Positions 1 to 9,075 of a stretch of DNA of 64,000 nt are shown here, in pieces. The notes beneath the pieces are model-generated. The model saw only the letters and a program-made list of their open reading frames with translations, searched no databases and was not told the DNA's origin. Position 1 is the stretch's first letter, and every line of letters begins with the position of its first letter. Made by a program: the position numbers and the translations under genes. Source of the DNA: Betaproteobacteria bacterium HGW-Betaproteobacteria-11 (GTDB taxonomy: Bacteria; Pseudomonadota; Gammaproteobacteria; Burkholderiales; Rhodocyclaceae); contig PHCV01000004.1 in NCBI GenBank assembly GCA_002842395.1, forward strand, positions 1 through 64,000, given 5' to 3'.

Positions 1-1274
1 ACGTCACCCGTGCCGGCGGAGGCCAGCCCCGGATTGCCGCTGGTGTTGATGCGCCAGCGGCCATCGGGCAGGGCCAGCACCGTGCCGCAGCCCTTGAGGG
101 CGACCGTGGCCTTGAAGCGTTGCGCCAGGGTCAGCGCCGCCGTGATGCGGTCGGCCTGCACGGTCTCGGTCGACAGGCCCAGCAGCCGCGCCGCCTCGGC
201 CGGATGCGGGGTGAGCAGCGTCGCCGCGGGGCGGCCGGCGAGCCTGGCGGCGAGCACCGGATGCGCGGCCAGGAGATTCAGGGCATCGGCGTCGAAGAGC
301 ACGGAAAACTCGGCGCTGGCGAGACGGCGAACGAGGTCGAGGGCGGCGGCCGATTGTCCCAGCCCCGGGCCGATCACCGCCGCAGTGGCGTTTTCCAGGG
401 TGGATTCCGGCGGGCGCAGCATCAGCTCGGGTTGCAGCGGATCGACGGCCAGCGGCTCGAGCAGGCCGAGGTATACCCGTCCGGCGCCGAGTTTCAGTGC
501 TGCCCGCCCGGCCAGCAGCGCGGCGCCGCTCATGCCGCGGGCGCCGCCGATCACGGCGAGCGAACCGAAGCTGCCCTTGTGGCTGTTTCGCGGCCGGGGA
601 TTGAGCCGCGCGGCGAAGTCCGCGCGCGCGAGCAACGCGCCGCTCGCCTCGGGCAGCGTCAGGCCAAGCGTATCGAGGATGACCTTTCCCGCGTGATCGG
701 GGCCATCGAGCGTGTAGAGCCCGGGTTTGCCGGCAATGAAACTCAGGGTGTGGCTGGCGCGCACGGTGCTGCCTCGCGCCACGCCGGTATCGGCAGCGAG
801 CCCGCTCGGTACGTCGAGCGCCAGCACCGGGCCGTCGAAGCGGTTGATGCGCTCGATCCAGGCTGCATATTCGCCCGTGGGCGGACGGGTCAGGCCGATC
901 CCGAACAGGCCGTCGATGACCAGGCTGTAGCGGTTGTCGGGAGCGTCGGGCGGCGCCCTGAAAAACTCGGCGCTGGCGGCACGGCAAGCTTGATAGGCCA
1001 GGCGTGCCTCGGGCGGCAAGTTTTCCGGATCGCCGCGGAACACGACATGCACCGCGCGTCCGGCCTGCTTCAGTACGCGGGCGAGGACCAGGGCATCGCC
1101 ACCATTGTTGCCGGGGCCGGCGAAAACCAGCACGGGCGCGGGGTTGCCATCCAGCAGCGAACACGCCAACGCCGCCGCGGCCCGCCCGGCCCGTTCCATC
1201 AAGGGCGGGTCGGCTGGCGCATGGCGGGTTTCAAGAAGCCGCAGCTCGGCGGCGCGGAGCAAGGGAATGGACAT
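1..1274 (-). CDS. nnr: Bifunctional NAD(P)H-hydrate epimerase / ADP-dependent dehydratase (C-terminus outside window)
   Basis: Repairs hydrated NADH/NADPH: an N-terminal YjeF_N epimerase and a C-terminal ribokinase-like dehydratase. About 424 residues are visible; the gene runs off the left edge. GPGNNGGD (53-60) is the epimerase signature; NSHKGSFG (near 235), TPHPAEAARLL and the closing GNPGLASAGTGDV are dehydratase signatures. The reading frame is uninterrupted from the ATG at 1274. Two copies of the dispersed 26-bp repeat lie in frame, giving SAEF-type peptides near residues 96-105 and 315-323; the second directly precedes the conserved DADALNLL. E. coli Nnr is about 515 residues, so roughly 80-100 are missing here. 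Confidence 0.95.
   Translation of the reverse strand, partial: MSIPLLRAAELRLLETRHAPADPPLMERAGRAAAALACSLLDGNPAPVLVFAGPGNNGGDALVLARVLKQAGRAVHVVFRGDPENLPPEARLAYQACRAASAEFFRAPPDAPDNRYSLVIDGLFGIGLTRPPTGEYAAWIERINRFDGPVLALDVPSGLAADTGVARGSTVRASHTLSFIAGKPGLYTLDGPDHAGKVILDTLGLTLPEASGALLARADFAARLNPRPRNSHKGSFGSLAVIGGARGMSGAALLAGRAALKLGAGRVYLGLLEPLAVDPLQPELMLRPPESTLENATAAVIGPGLGQSAAALDLVRRLASAEFSVLFDADALNLLAAHPVLAARLAGRPAATLLTPHPAEAARLLGLSTETVQADRITAALTLAQRFKATVALKGCGTVLALPDGRWRINTSGNPGLASAGTGD
305..330 (+). repeat. Dispersed 26-bp repeat, copy 1 (inside nnr)
   Basis: AAAACTCGGCGCTGG, spacer CGAG, ACGGCGA. It is read antisense in frame in nnr as RRLASAEF. Confidence 0.85.
962..987 (+). repeat. Dispersed 26-bp repeat, copy 2 (inside nnr)
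   Basis: AAAACTCGGCGCTGG, spacer CGGC, ACGGCAA. It is read antisense in nnr as CRAASAEFF. Confidence 0.85.
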
Positions 1275-1310
1275 GGCGGGATTGTAATCGCGCCATGTCC
1301 GGGTGAAGCA

Positions 1311-2588
1311 TCAGAATGTGTGACGCAGGCCCATTTGCAGTCCGGCCAGGGTACGCTCCGGGCCAGCGAAACCGGTGCCGGAATTGCCGAAGTCATAGCC
1401 GCCATTCCACTTGCCGGCATTGGTGTCGTTCTTCAGATGTGCATAGACGGCGCGCAGCAGCGTGCGTTTCGACAGGCTGTGTTCGTAACCGAAAGTGTAG
1501 AACCTCGCGCCGGTATCGGCGAGCGGGTTGGTGCCGTTGCCCAGGCTGCCGGAGATATCCTCGGCACGGAAGGCCTGGGCGATGACGCGGCTGTGGTCGG
1601 TCACGTTATAAGTGCCGTTGATGCCCCAGACATTCTGTTTCAGATCCAGTCCGTTGGTGGCGGCAATCCGGCCGGCCAGGGCATTGGCATCGGCCTTGGT
1701 GCGGTTGTGCGACCACAGGAAGCCGACACTGGCCGCGGAAAATTTGTAGCGGGCGCCAAAACGGGTTTCGTTGCTGCGGAAGTTGTCACCCCAACGTTCG
1801 GACAGTGTGCCCACGGCTGCCGTGCCGTCGTCCTGATTCCTCAAACGGATCGCGGCGTTGGTCAGGCTGAGTCGCACCGGGCCGTTGTCATAAGAGAGGC
1901 CGAGGTCGTAGAGCGAGGTATTGATCCGGGAGGCGGCCAGCTCGTCCTTGTTTTCGCTGGTGGCATACAGGGCGATGGCCTGGAAGCCCGAAATCTTCGG
2001 CGAGGCCCAGGAGACCGCATTGGCGTAATAGATGTCGAAGGGCGAGGCCGTGCTGCCGGAGCGCGTGGTGCTGGGCGCGGACTGGGTACCCAGGGAGCCT
2101 GAACTGCCCTTGAGCAGCCCGCCCATCTTGCCGACCACCGCGCGGGCGGAATCGATGCCGCCGTTGGTGCCGGGGCCATAGCCATTGACGCTGAGATCGA
2201 TCTCGCTTTCGAAGGCGCGGGTCGGGCCTTCGAAATTGCCCAGCTTGAACGTGCCCAAGTCGTTGCTTTCGAGGCCGACGAAGCTGTTGCGCGCGGTGCC
2301 GAAGAGGGAATTGCCACCCCCGGCATCGAGATTCATGGCCACTTCGTACTGGAAAATGGCGGCGAGGCCGTTGCCCAAATTTTCCTTGCCCTTGAAGCCG
2401 AGCAGGGAACTGGTCGAGGTTACCCGGTTGAAGGTCGGCGTATTGGCCGCTGCCGCGCCGGTGCCGCCGCTGACGCTGATGACGTCGAAGTTGCCATGCA
2501 GGGTGCCATAAATGTTTACGTTGTTTGACTGGGCCAGCGCGGCTCCGGAAAGGCTGGCAAGAGCGAGGGCGATGAGTTTGCGTTGCAT
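1311..2588 (-). CDS. Outer-membrane porin (Gram-negative porin, Porin_4 type)
   Basis: General diffusion porin of 425 aa. The start is placed at MQRKL, which gives a clean signal peptide (residues 1-19, ending ALA before QSNNVNIYG); an upstream in-frame ATG would add 23 residues with no signal character. NVNIYGTLHGNFD is the usual first strand, the body is rich in alternating aromatic/hydrophobic strands, and the protein ends in Phe (GLRHTF) as expected for BAM-dependent assembly. The gene stands alone between nnr and a divergent amidohydrolase. Substrate preference cannot be read from the sequence. Confidence 0.95.
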   Translation of the reverse strand: MQRKLIALALASLSGAALAQSNNVNIYGTLHGNFDVISVSGGTGAAAANTPTFNRVTSTSSLLGFKGKENLGNGLAAIFQYEVAMNLDAGGGNSLFGTARNSFVGLESNDLGTFKLGNFEGPTRAFESEIDLSVNGYGPGTNGGIDSARAVVGKMGGLLKGSSGSLGTQSAPSTTRSGSTASPFDIYYANAVSWASPKISGFQAIALYATSENKDELAASRINTSLYDLGLSYDNGPVRLSLTNAAIRLRNQDDGTAAVGTLSERWGDNFRSNETRFGARYKFSAASVGFLWSHNRTKADANALAGRIAATNGLDLKQNVWGINGTYNVTDHSRVIAQAFRAEDISGSLGNGTNPLADTGARFYTFGYEHSLSKRTLLRAVYAHLKNDTNAGKWNGGYDFGNSGTGFAGPERTLAGLQMGLRHTF

Positions 2589-2729
2589 GCGGGTTCTCGG
2601 CGGGAAGTGAAATGAGGTGTAACTATATGCACGGAAGAGCATGACTGCCACAGGCAAATAATTGCATATTTCGCGTCCGGATTACGCTACGATGGAGCGC
2701 TAAATTAAATCCGTACTTCCCGACCCACG

Positions 2730-3899
2730 ATGAAGCTCGACGACCTGTTGCCTGCCCTGGTGCCGAAAATTGCCGCTTTCCGCCGCGATATCCATGCGCA
2801 TCCCGAGCTGGCCTTCGACGAGCACCGCACGGCGCAGCAGGTGGCGGACTATCTTGCGGGCCTGGGTCTCGAGGTGCATCGCGGACTGGCCAGGACCGGG
2901 GTGGTGGCCACGCTCACGGCGGGCAGCGGGGCGCGCTCGATCGGCCTGCGCGCCGACATGGATGCGCTGCCGCTCACCGAGTTGAACGGTTTTCCGCATC
3001 GCTCGCAACATCGCGGCCGGATGCATGCCTGCGGGCATGACGGCCACACGGCGATGCTGCTCGGCGCGGCCGAGGCGCTGGTCCGCCTGCGCGATTTTGA
3101 CGGCACCGTGGTGTTCATCTTCCAGCCGGCCGAGGAGCATGAAGGCGGCGGCCGGGTGATGGTCGAGGAAGGACTGTTCGAGCGCTTTCCGATGCAGCAG
3201 GTGTTCGGCCTGCACAACTGGCCAGGGCTACCGGCGGGCAGTATCGGCGTCACCGACGGGCCGGTGATGGCCGGTGCCGACCGCTTCGAGATCACGCTCA
3301 CCGGCCGTGGCGGCCATGCCGCGCTACCGCACCAGGCGGTCGATGTGGTGGTGGCCGGCAGCGCTCTGGTGCAGGCGGCGCAGTCGCTGGTTTCGCGCCA
3401 GTCCGACCCGCTCGACGCGGCGGTGGTCAGCATCACCCGCTTCCACGCCGGCCATGCCGACAACGTGTTGCCGGAAACGGCGCAGCTCGGCGGCACGGTG
3501 CGCACCTTGAATGCCACGGTGCAGATGCAACTCGAGGAGGGCTTGCGGCGCATCTGCACCGGCATCGAGGCGCTTCATGACGTGCGCATCGAACTGACCT
3601 ACGAACGTGGGTATCCGCCGCTGGTCAATGCCGCGAGCGCCACGGCGATTGCCCGCCAGGCGGCGATCGCGGCGGTGGGCGAACACGCCGTGCAGCTGAA
3701 TCTCAGGCCGAGCATGGGCGCCGAGGACTTCGCCTATCTGGCGCAAGTCGTGCCGGCGAGTTATGTCTGGCTCGGCAACGGCCCGACCGAGGGCGGCTGC
3801 CTGCTGCACAGCCCGCACTACGATTTCAACGACGAGGTGATCGCCACCGGCATCCGCTACTGGGTCGAGCTGGCACGCCAGGCGCTGGCTCGGAGCTGA
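2730..3899 (+). CDS. M20D-family amidohydrolase (hippurate / N-acyl-amino-acid hydrolase type)
   Basis: Cytosolic metal-dependent hydrolase, 389 aa, the usual length for the AbgB/HipO/IAA-conjugate hydrolase family. Metal-binding signatures are MHACGHDGHT (98-107) and QPAEE (133-137); RADMDALP (75-81) is also family-typical. The exact substrate (N-acyl amino acid, hippurate, aminobenzoyl-glutamate) is not determinable. No strong Shine-Dalgarno precedes the ATG. The 3' end overlaps by 43 bp the convergent spermidine-synthase-like gene. Confidence 0.93.
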   Translation: MKLDDLLPALVPKIAAFRRDIHAHPELAFDEHRTAQQVADYLAGLGLEVHRGLARTGVVATLTAGSGARSIGLRADMDALPLTELNGFPHRSQHRGRMHACGHDGHTAMLLGAAEALVRLRDFDGTVVFIFQPAEEHEGGGRVMVEEGLFERFPMQQVFGLHNWPGLPAGSIGVTDGPVMAGADRFEITLTGRGGHAALPHQAVDVVVAGSALVQAAQSLVSRQSDPLDAAVVSITRFHAGHADNVLPETAQLGGTVRTLNATVQMQLEEGLRRICTGIEALHDVRIELTYERGYPPLVNAASATAIARQAAIAAVGEHAVQLNLRPSMGAEDFAYLAQVVPASYVWLGNGPTEGGCLLHSPHYDFNDEVIATGIRYWVELARQALARS

Positions 3900-4651
3900 A
3901 GCGTATCGCCGGCCATTAGACCCGCCTGCGCCAGCCGGGCGAGCGTGGGCAGCAGGTTGAGTCCGCTTTGCGTCTTGAGTGCGACGGCGGCCTGCTTTAC
4001 TTCCGAAAAATAAAAACTCGGCGCGGGTGCGTCGGCGACGGGCGAAGCCAGGGCGATGGCGATGGCGTTGCCGCTGTCGCTGGAGGGAAAGGCAATGGCA
4101 TGGCCGGTGAAGGCTGCCTCGAGGCGTGCCACGCTCTGGCTGAAATCCTTGCACCGCGAGAGCAGATTGACGCAGAGCAGGCCCTCGGCGGCGAGGCGCG
4201 CCATGCAGTCGAGATAAAACGCCAGGCTATCGAGGCGTCCGGCACGCGCGTTGCGGTCGAAGCCATCGACCAGGATCAGGTCGAATTTCTGTTTGCTGCG
4301 GATGACGAAGTCGGCGCCATCGGCGTGCTGGATGTCGATCCGCGGATCGTCCGGCAGACGGAAGAACTGCCGGGCGCAGGCGGTCACCCGCGGCTCGATC
4401 TCGACCACGGTGAGTCTGGCCCGTGGCCGGTGGCGCCAGAGGAATTTGGTCAGCGAGCCGGCGCCAAGGCCAATCAGCAGCACGCGCCGCGGCCAGTCGT
4501 CGGGCCGCAGCAGCAGCGGCAGCAGCATCTCGCGGGTGTACTCGAGCTCCAGCGCGAATGGACGGGCGATGCGCATCGCGCCCTGCACCCAGTCCGAGCC
4601 GAAATGCAGATAGCGCACCCCGGCCTGTTCGCTGACATCGATCGACGTCAA
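3857..4651 (-). CDS. Spermidine-synthase-like methyltransferase-fold protein
   Basis: 264 aa, Rossmann SAM/dcSAM-binding fold of the polyamine-synthase superfamily: VLLIGLGAGSLTKFL near residue 57 is the glycine loop, VVEIEP the acidic strand-2 end, and an ILVDGFD strand follows. It lacks the N-terminal beta domain of true SpeE, so a polyamine role is uncertain. The start is TTG at 4651, overlapping the hslO stop (TTGA), which implies translational coupling. Third gene of a short operon with the Spx-like gene and hslO. A degenerate repeat copy lies in frame near residues 205-213 (DAPAPSF). Confidence 0.85.
   Translation of the reverse strand: MTSIDVSEQAGVRYLHFGSDWVQGAMRIARPFALELEYTREMLLPLLLRPDDWPRRVLLIGLGAGSLTKFLWRHRPRARLTVVEIEPRVTACARQFFRLPDDPRIDIQHADGADFVIRSKQKFDLILVDGFDRNARAGRLDSLAFYLDCMARLAAEGLLCVNLLSRCKDFSQSVARLEAAFTGHAIAFPSSDSGNAIAIALASPVADAPAPSFYFSEVKQAAVALKTQSGLNLLPTLARLAQAGLMAGDTLQLRASAWRASSTQ
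4013..4038 (+). repeat. Dispersed 26-bp repeat, copy 3 (degenerate)
   Basis: AAAACTCGGCGCGGG, spacer TGCG, TCGGCGA: two mismatches to the conserved arms, with the 26-bp length and spacing kept. It lies inside the spermidine-synthase-like gene. Confidence 0.65.
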
Positions 4652-5538
4652 TGCAGCAGACGGCCTTGCGGCGGAAACAGTTCGTCGAGAATCTCCGGGC
4701 CGAAGCGATATTCATGGCCGCAGATTTCATCGGCGATGGCGATCGTCTCGGCCTCGCCGAGGATTTCCTCGACTTCGTCGCGGCCGAGGGAGAGCAGCAG
4801 GTTGCGGATTTTTTCCTCGTCGCGCGGGCAATGCCAGGTCACGTGACGGGACCCGAACAGACGTATTTCTTCTTCGGCGAACAACCGCGGCAACAGGATT
4901 TCCGGCGCCAGCGCAAGCTCTTCGGCGCGTACCGTGGCCGCCAGTTGCTCGATGCGGTTCCAGCCATCGGCATCCTTCGCCGCGGCCTCCGGCAGCTTCT
5001 GCAGAAACAGACCGCAGGCGGTGTCGGCCGTGGCGGTCAGCCACAAGCGGGCTGGCTGCTGTTCCGACTGGCTCAGGTAATGCTGGAAAATTTCCGCCAC
5101 GCTTTTCCCCACGCGCGGCACCACGCTTTGCCAGGGCGAGGCATTGGCGGTCTGCAGCGTCAGCACCAGCTGGCCGTCGCCGAGTAGTTGGCCGATCGGC
5201 AAGGAGGCAGGAAAACTCGGCGTTGGCGGCACACCGATCCCGGCATCTGGCGTTTTTGCAGCAGCGCTGCGCGCCATGCCGCGCAGACGCAGCTGTTCGT
5301 CGCAATCCATCACCAGCAGGGAGAGCGGACCATCGCCTTGCAACTGAAAGCGTACTCGCCCCGGTGTTTTCAGATTGCTGCCGATGAGGGCTGTCACGGC
5401 GGCCAGTTCGCCGAGCAGATGGACCGTGGCCGGCGGATAGTCGCGTCCGGCCTGCATCGTGCGCCAGGCCGGGCCGAGCCTGACCAGACAGCCGCGGATG
5501 TCGAGCTGCTCGAAGAGGAAGCGGTGGATGGTATCCAT
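4648..5538 (-). CDS. hslO: Hsp33-family redox-regulated chaperonin with a reduced cysteine set
   Basis: 296 aa, full Hsp33 length; binds unfolding proteins during oxidative stress. The start at MDTIHRF overlaps the preceding gene's stop (TGATG). Canonical Hsp33 has CxC and CxxC zinc motifs near the C-terminus. Here the first reads WHC (235-237, only C237) and the second DEIC (270-273, only C273), so one cysteine of each pair is absent; the flanking CPRDEEK and GHEYRF align well. Zinc binding and oxidative switching may therefore differ from E. coli Hsp33. A dispersed repeat gives an in-frame VPPTPSF stretch near residues 101-109. Confidence 0.92.
   Translation of the reverse strand: MDTIHRFLFEQLDIRGCLVRLGPAWRTMQAGRDYPPATVHLLGELAAVTALIGSNLKTPGRVRFQLQGDGPLSLLVMDCDEQLRLRGMARSAAAKTPDAGIGVPPTPSFPASLPIGQLLGDGQLVLTLQTANASPWQSVVPRVGKSVAEIFQHYLSQSEQQPARLWLTATADTACGLFLQKLPEAAAKDADGWNRIEQLAATVRAEELALAPEILLPRLFAEEEIRLFGSRHVTWHCPRDEEKIRNLLLSLGRDEVEEILGEAETIAIADEICGHEYRFGPEILDELFPPQGRLLH
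5212..5237 (+). repeat. Dispersed 26-bp repeat, copy 4 (inside hslO)
   Basis: AAAACTCGGCGTTGG, spacer CGGC, ACACCGA. It is read antisense in frame as GVPPTPSF. Confidence 0.8.
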
Positions 5539-5885
5539 CAGCGCACGAAGCTGTCGAACAACGTCGGATCGAAACCGACCAGCAGCTGCCCGCGACCATT
5601 GTCGGTCAGCGGACGGCGGATCAGGCTCGGGTGTTCGAGCATCAGCGCCACGGCCTGGCTCTGGGTGCTGACGGTCTGCTGCTCGGGCGAAAGCTTGCGC
5701 CAGGTGGTGCCCCTGGTATTGAGCAGCGTTTGCCAGCCGAGCGCCTTGCACCACGTCACCAGCGTCTCGCGCGGCACGCCGTGTTTTTTGTAGTCATGAA
5801 ACTCGTAACCAATGTGATTGGCTTCGCACCAGGCGAAGGCTTTTTTCATCGTGTCGCAGTTCTTGATGCCGTAAAGCGTGATCAT
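5538..5885 (-). CDS. ArsC/Spx-family thioredoxin-fold protein (YffB-like)
   Basis: 115 aa, starting at MITLYGIKNCDTMKK. The family has a single active-site Cys in the CDTMKK loop (C10) and an RRPL motif near the C-terminus (LIRRPLTDNG), both present. Members are glutathione-linked reductase-like proteins of unclear substrate; true arsenate reductase activity is not implied. First gene of the operon with hslO and the spermidine-synthase-like gene. Upstream in-frame codons exist, but the family N-terminus matches this Met. Confidence 0.9.
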   Translation of the reverse strand: MITLYGIKNCDTMKKAFAWCEANHIGYEFHDYKKHGVPRETLVTWCKALGWQTLLNTRGTTWRKLSPEQQTVSTQSQAVALMLEHPSLIRRPLTDNGRGQLLVGFDPTLFDSFVR

Positions 5886-5961
5886 GGAATCTCTCGAAAT
5901 ACCGCGTGAGCGGGGAAATGGGCAAATGATAGCAAACGCGGTTCGGGCATAATCCGTGGCC

Positions 5962-7131
5962 ATGAAAACTTCAATGTTCATCCGCCGTGCCCTTGGGATG
6001 GTTTTGTTCTCATTGCTTGCGGCCGCGGGTCTGTGGTGGTGGCTGCAGCCGCCGCCGGTCGCGGTGACGGTCAAGGTGGCTCAGCGCGGCGCGGTCGAGG
6101 CCACCGTGGTGAATACCCGCGCCGGCACCGTCGAAGCTTGCCAGCGCACGCGGCTGTCGCCGATTCTCGGCGGGCGCATCGCCTATCTTGGCGTCAAGGA
6201 AGGTGACCGGGTGAAAAAAGGCCAGCTCCTGATGCGGCTGTGGAACGAGGATCAGAAGGCGCAGCAACACCTGGCTGAAACGCAGCGCAATGCGGCGGCG
6301 GCGCGAGTCGGGGAGGTTTGCATCAGTGCCGCCAACGCCGCGCGCGAGGCGGAACGCCAGACGGCATTGCGCGCCAGAGGCTATGTTTCGGTGGCGCGCG
6401 AGGACGCGGCGCGCAGCGATGCCGAGGCGCGGGCGGCGGCCTGCCGCACGGCGCGGGCCGATGTCGCCTCGGCCGAGGCGCGGATCGGGGCGACGCGCAC
6501 CGAGCAGACGCGCACCGTGCTGTATGCGCCGTTCGACGGCACGGTGGCGAAGATCGTCGGCGAGCTGGGCGAATATTCGACCCCTTCACCGCCGGGGGTG
6601 CAGACGCCGCCGGCGATCGACCTGATCGATGAATCCTGTCTTTACGTCAAGGCGCCGATGGATGAAGTCGATGCGCCAAAATTCCGTCTCGGCCAGCCGG
6701 TGCGGGTCCGCCTCGATGCCTTGCCGAAACAGGTCTTCCCCGGTCGCGTGCGGCGCATCGCGCCCTATGTGCTGGCGGTGGAGAAGCAATCGCGCACGGT
6801 GGATGTGGAAGTCGATTTCACGCCTCTGCCGAACGAGCGCCTGCTGGTCGGCTACAGCGCCGATGTCGAGGTGGTGCTCGATCGTCATGACAACGTCTTG
6901 CGCGTGCCGACGCCCGCGCTGGGCGAGGGTAACCGGGTGCTGATCGTCGATGGCGACGGACGGCTCGCCGAGCGCAAGGTGAAGACCGGGCTGGCCAACT
7001 GGGAATGGACGGAAGTGGTCGAGGGCCTCGCCGGCGGCGAGCGCGTCGTCACCTCGCTCGACAAGGAAGGTGTAAAAGTCGGCGCTCGCGTGACGGCGAG
7101 CGAGGCATCGAACGAGCCCCCGACGAAGTGA
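5962..7131 (+). CDS. Periplasmic adaptor (HlyD/MacA-type membrane fusion protein)
   Basis: 389 aa from the ATG at 5962 (a GTG two codons earlier is possible). One N-terminal membrane helix (about 9-27) precedes a periplasmic part with a biotinyl-lipoyl half (LGVKEGDRVKKGQLL), a short Ala/Arg-rich coiled coil and a beta-barrel domain. It would bridge the inner-membrane ABC permeases downstream to an outer-membrane duct not encoded here. Followed at +2 bp by its ATPase. The last ~15 codons carry a dispersed repeat copy (KVGARVTASE). Confidence 0.92.
   Translation: MKTSMFIRRALGMVLFSLLAAAGLWWWLQPPPVAVTVKVAQRGAVEATVVNTRAGTVEACQRTRLSPILGGRIAYLGVKEGDRVKKGQLLMRLWNEDQKAQQHLAETQRNAAAARVGEVCISAANAAREAERQTALRARGYVSVAREDAARSDAEARAAACRTARADVASAEARIGATRTEQTRTVLYAPFDGTVAKIVGELGEYSTPSPPGVQTPPAIDLIDESCLYVKAPMDEVDAPKFRLGQPVRVRLDALPKQVFPGRVRRIAPYVLAVEKQSRTVDVEVDFTPLPNERLLVGYSADVEVVLDRHDNVLRVPTPALGEGNRVLIVDGDGRLAERKVKTGLANWEWTEVVEGLAGGERVVTSLDKEGVKVGARVTASEASNEPPTK
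7074..7099 (+). repeat. Dispersed 26-bp repeat, copy 5 (3' end of adaptor gene)
   Basis: AAAAGTCGGCGCTCG, spacer CGTG, ACGGCGA: a single mismatch in the left arm. Read in frame as KVGARVTA. Confidence 0.75.
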
Positions 7132-7132
7132 G

Positions 7133-7813
7133 ATGGCGCTGATCGAGCTCTCGGGCATCGAGCGTGCCTTTCATCTGGGTGACAGCGTGGTCCATGCCTT
7201 GGCCGGCATCGACCTGGTCATCAAGGCTGGCGAGTATGTCTCGATCGTCGGCGCCTCCGGTTCGGGCAAGTCCACGCTGCTCAATGTCCTCGGTCTGCTC
7301 GACCGGCCCGCGGCCGGCAGCTACCATCTGGAAGACCGCGATGTCACCACCCTTTCCGCCAACGAGCAGGCGGCCGTGCGCAGCCGCCGCATCGGTTTCG
7401 TGTTTCAGAGTTTCCATCTGGTGCCGCGCCTGACCGCCGCCGAGAATATCGCCCTGCCCTTGCTGCTGGCCGGGATCGCGCCTGCCGAGCGCGAGGCGCG
7501 GGTTGGGCGCGCGTTACGCGAGTTCGGCCTCGAGCAACGCGCCCGGCATCGGCCCGACGAGCTTTCCGGCGGCCAGCGGCAGCGGGTGGCGATTGCCCGC
7601 GCCACCATCATGCAGCCGGCCTTGCTGCTGGCCGACGAGCCGACCGGCAATCTCGATCGCGCCACCGGCGAGGAGGTGATCCGCCTGCTCGAGGCCTTGA
7701 ATGCCGGCGGCGTCACGCTGATTCTGGTCACTCACGATCCGGCGCTGGCGGCCCATGCACAGCGGCAACTGGTGATGGAAGATGGCCGGTTGAAGAGCGA
7801 TACGGATCGATGA
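7133..7813 (+). CDS. ABC transporter ATP-binding protein (MacB/LolD type)
   Basis: 226 aa. Walker [10 protein letters not shown] (40-48), Q-loop FQSFHL, signature [14 protein letters not shown] and Walker [12 protein letters not shown] are intact. MacB/LolD-type ATPases power mechanotransmission exporters rather than importers. It lies 1 bp after the adaptor gene and its stop overlaps the next gene's ATG (ATGA), so adaptor-ATPase-permease-permease form one operon. The substrate (peptide, macrolide-like compound, lipoprotein) is unknown. Confidence 0.95.
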   Translation: MALIELSGIERAFHLGDSVVHALAGIDLVIKAGEYVSIVGASGSGKSTLLNVLGLLDRPAAGSYHLEDRDVTTLSANEQAAVRSRRIGFVFQSFHLVPRLTAAENIALPLLLAGIAPAEREARVGRALREFGLEQRARHRPDELSGGQRQRVAIARATIMQPALLLADEPTGNLDRATGEEVIRLLEALNAGGVTLILVTHDPALAAHAQRQLVMEDGRLKSDTDR

Positions 7814-9075
7814 ACATGCCGGCCGGCGAACAGGTGACGCCTGATCCGGAAAGGATGCCGGTCATGAGCGGCGCCGACATACTGCGCTTTGCGCGAACGG
7901 CCGCGCTCGGCTATCCGCTGCGCACCGCGCTGTCGGTTCTGGCGATGGCCATCGGCGTGGCGGCGGTGGTGGTGCTCACCGCGCTCGGCGACGGCGCGCG
8001 GCGTTATGTGGTTGGCCAGTTCTCGGCGCTGGGCAGCAATCTGGTGATCGTCCTCCCCGGCCGTTCGGCGACCGGCGGCTTCAACCCGGTCAACGTCGTT
8101 ACTTCCACACCGCGCGACCTGACCGTGGAGGATGCACAGGCGCTGCTCGCCGCGCCGGCCGTGCGGCAACTGGCGCCGTTGACGGTGGGCACATCGGAAA
8201 TCAGTTTCGGCGGCCGCCTGCGGGAAGTAGTGCTCGCCGGGTCGACCGCCTCGCTCAAGGATGTGCGCCACTATCAGCTCGAGCCCGGCTCGCACTTTTT
8301 GCCGGAGGGCGAGGCAGGGCGGGTGGCGCCGGTGGCGGTGGTCGGGGCGAAGATTCGCGACGAGGTGTTCGGCACGCAGCCGGCGATCGGCCAGCTGATC
8401 CGCCTCGGCGACCGGCGACTGCGGGTGATCGGCATCCTCAAGGCCAGCGGCCAGGGCATGGGCATGAACACCGACGAGCTGGTGGTGGTGCCGGTGGCGC
8501 TGGCGCAGAGCCTGTTCAACTCCAACACGCTGTTCCGCATCCTGGTCGAAGCCAGGAGCCGCGGCCAGATCGAGGCGGCCAAGGCCCAGGTGCTGGACAT
8601 CCTCAAGGCCCGGCATGGCGGCGAGGAGGATGTCACCGTCATCACCCAGGATGCGGTGCTGGCCACCTTCGATCGCCTGCTCGGCGCACTGACGGCGGCG
8701 GTGGGCGGGATCGCCGCGATCAGCCTGCTGGTGGCGGGCATCCTGGTGATGAACGTGATGCTGGTGGCGGTCGCCCAGCGCACGGGGGAGATCGGCCTGC
8801 TCAAGGCGCTCGGTGCGCGCGAGGCGGACATCCGCCAGCTGTTTCTGGCCGAAGCGGCGATGCTCTCGCTGTTCGGCGCGGCGAGCGGCTATCTGCTTGG
8901 CGAGGCCGGCGCCTTTGCCTTGCGCTCATTTTTTCCGGTATTTCCAGCGTATCCACCGGGCTGGGCGGTGGCCGCCGCGCTGATCACCGCGCTTGCCACC
9001 GGGCTGGGGTTCAGCCTGCTGCCGGCGCAGCGCGCGGCGCGGCTCGATCCGGTGCAGGCACTGATGCGGCACTAG
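7810..9075 (+). CDS. ABC transporter permease 1 (MacB periplasmic core + FtsX domain)
   Basis: 421 aa. An N-terminal membrane helix (about 38-60), a large periplasmic MacB_PCD-like domain (to about 290) and three C-terminal FtsX helices ending in RAARLDPVQALMRH give the type VII exporter topology. The ATG overlaps the ATPase stop. The closely related second permease downstream suggests a heterodimeric transporter instead of the MacB homodimer. Confidence 0.93.
   Translation: MNMPAGEQVTPDPERMPVMSGADILRFARTAALGYPLRTALSVLAMAIGVAAVVVLTALGDGARRYVVGQFSALGSNLVIVLPGRSATGGFNPVNVVTSTPRDLTVEDAQALLAAPAVRQLAPLTVGTSEISFGGRLREVVLAGSTASLKDVRHYQLEPGSHFLPEGEAGRVAPVAVVGAKIRDEVFGTQPAIGQLIRLGDRRLRVIGILKASGQGMGMNTDELVVVPVALAQSLFNSNTLFRILVEARSRGQIEAAKAQVLDILKARHGGEEDVTVITQDAVLATFDRLLGALTAAVGGIAAISLLVAGILVMNVMLVAVAQRTGEIGLLKALGAREADIRQLFLAEAAMLSLFGAASGYLLGEAGAFALRSFFPVFPAYPPGWAVAAALITALATGLGFSLLPAQRAARLDPVQALMRH

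Noticed and set aside
484-510. Antisense AAACTCGGCGCCGG in nnr
   Set aside because: Encodes the conserved KLGAGRV of the dehydratase domain and the right arm is absent.
4-1164. 386-codon Arg-rich minus-strand frame at the left edge
   Set aside because: Out of frame with nnr, which has clear family motifs on the same strand.
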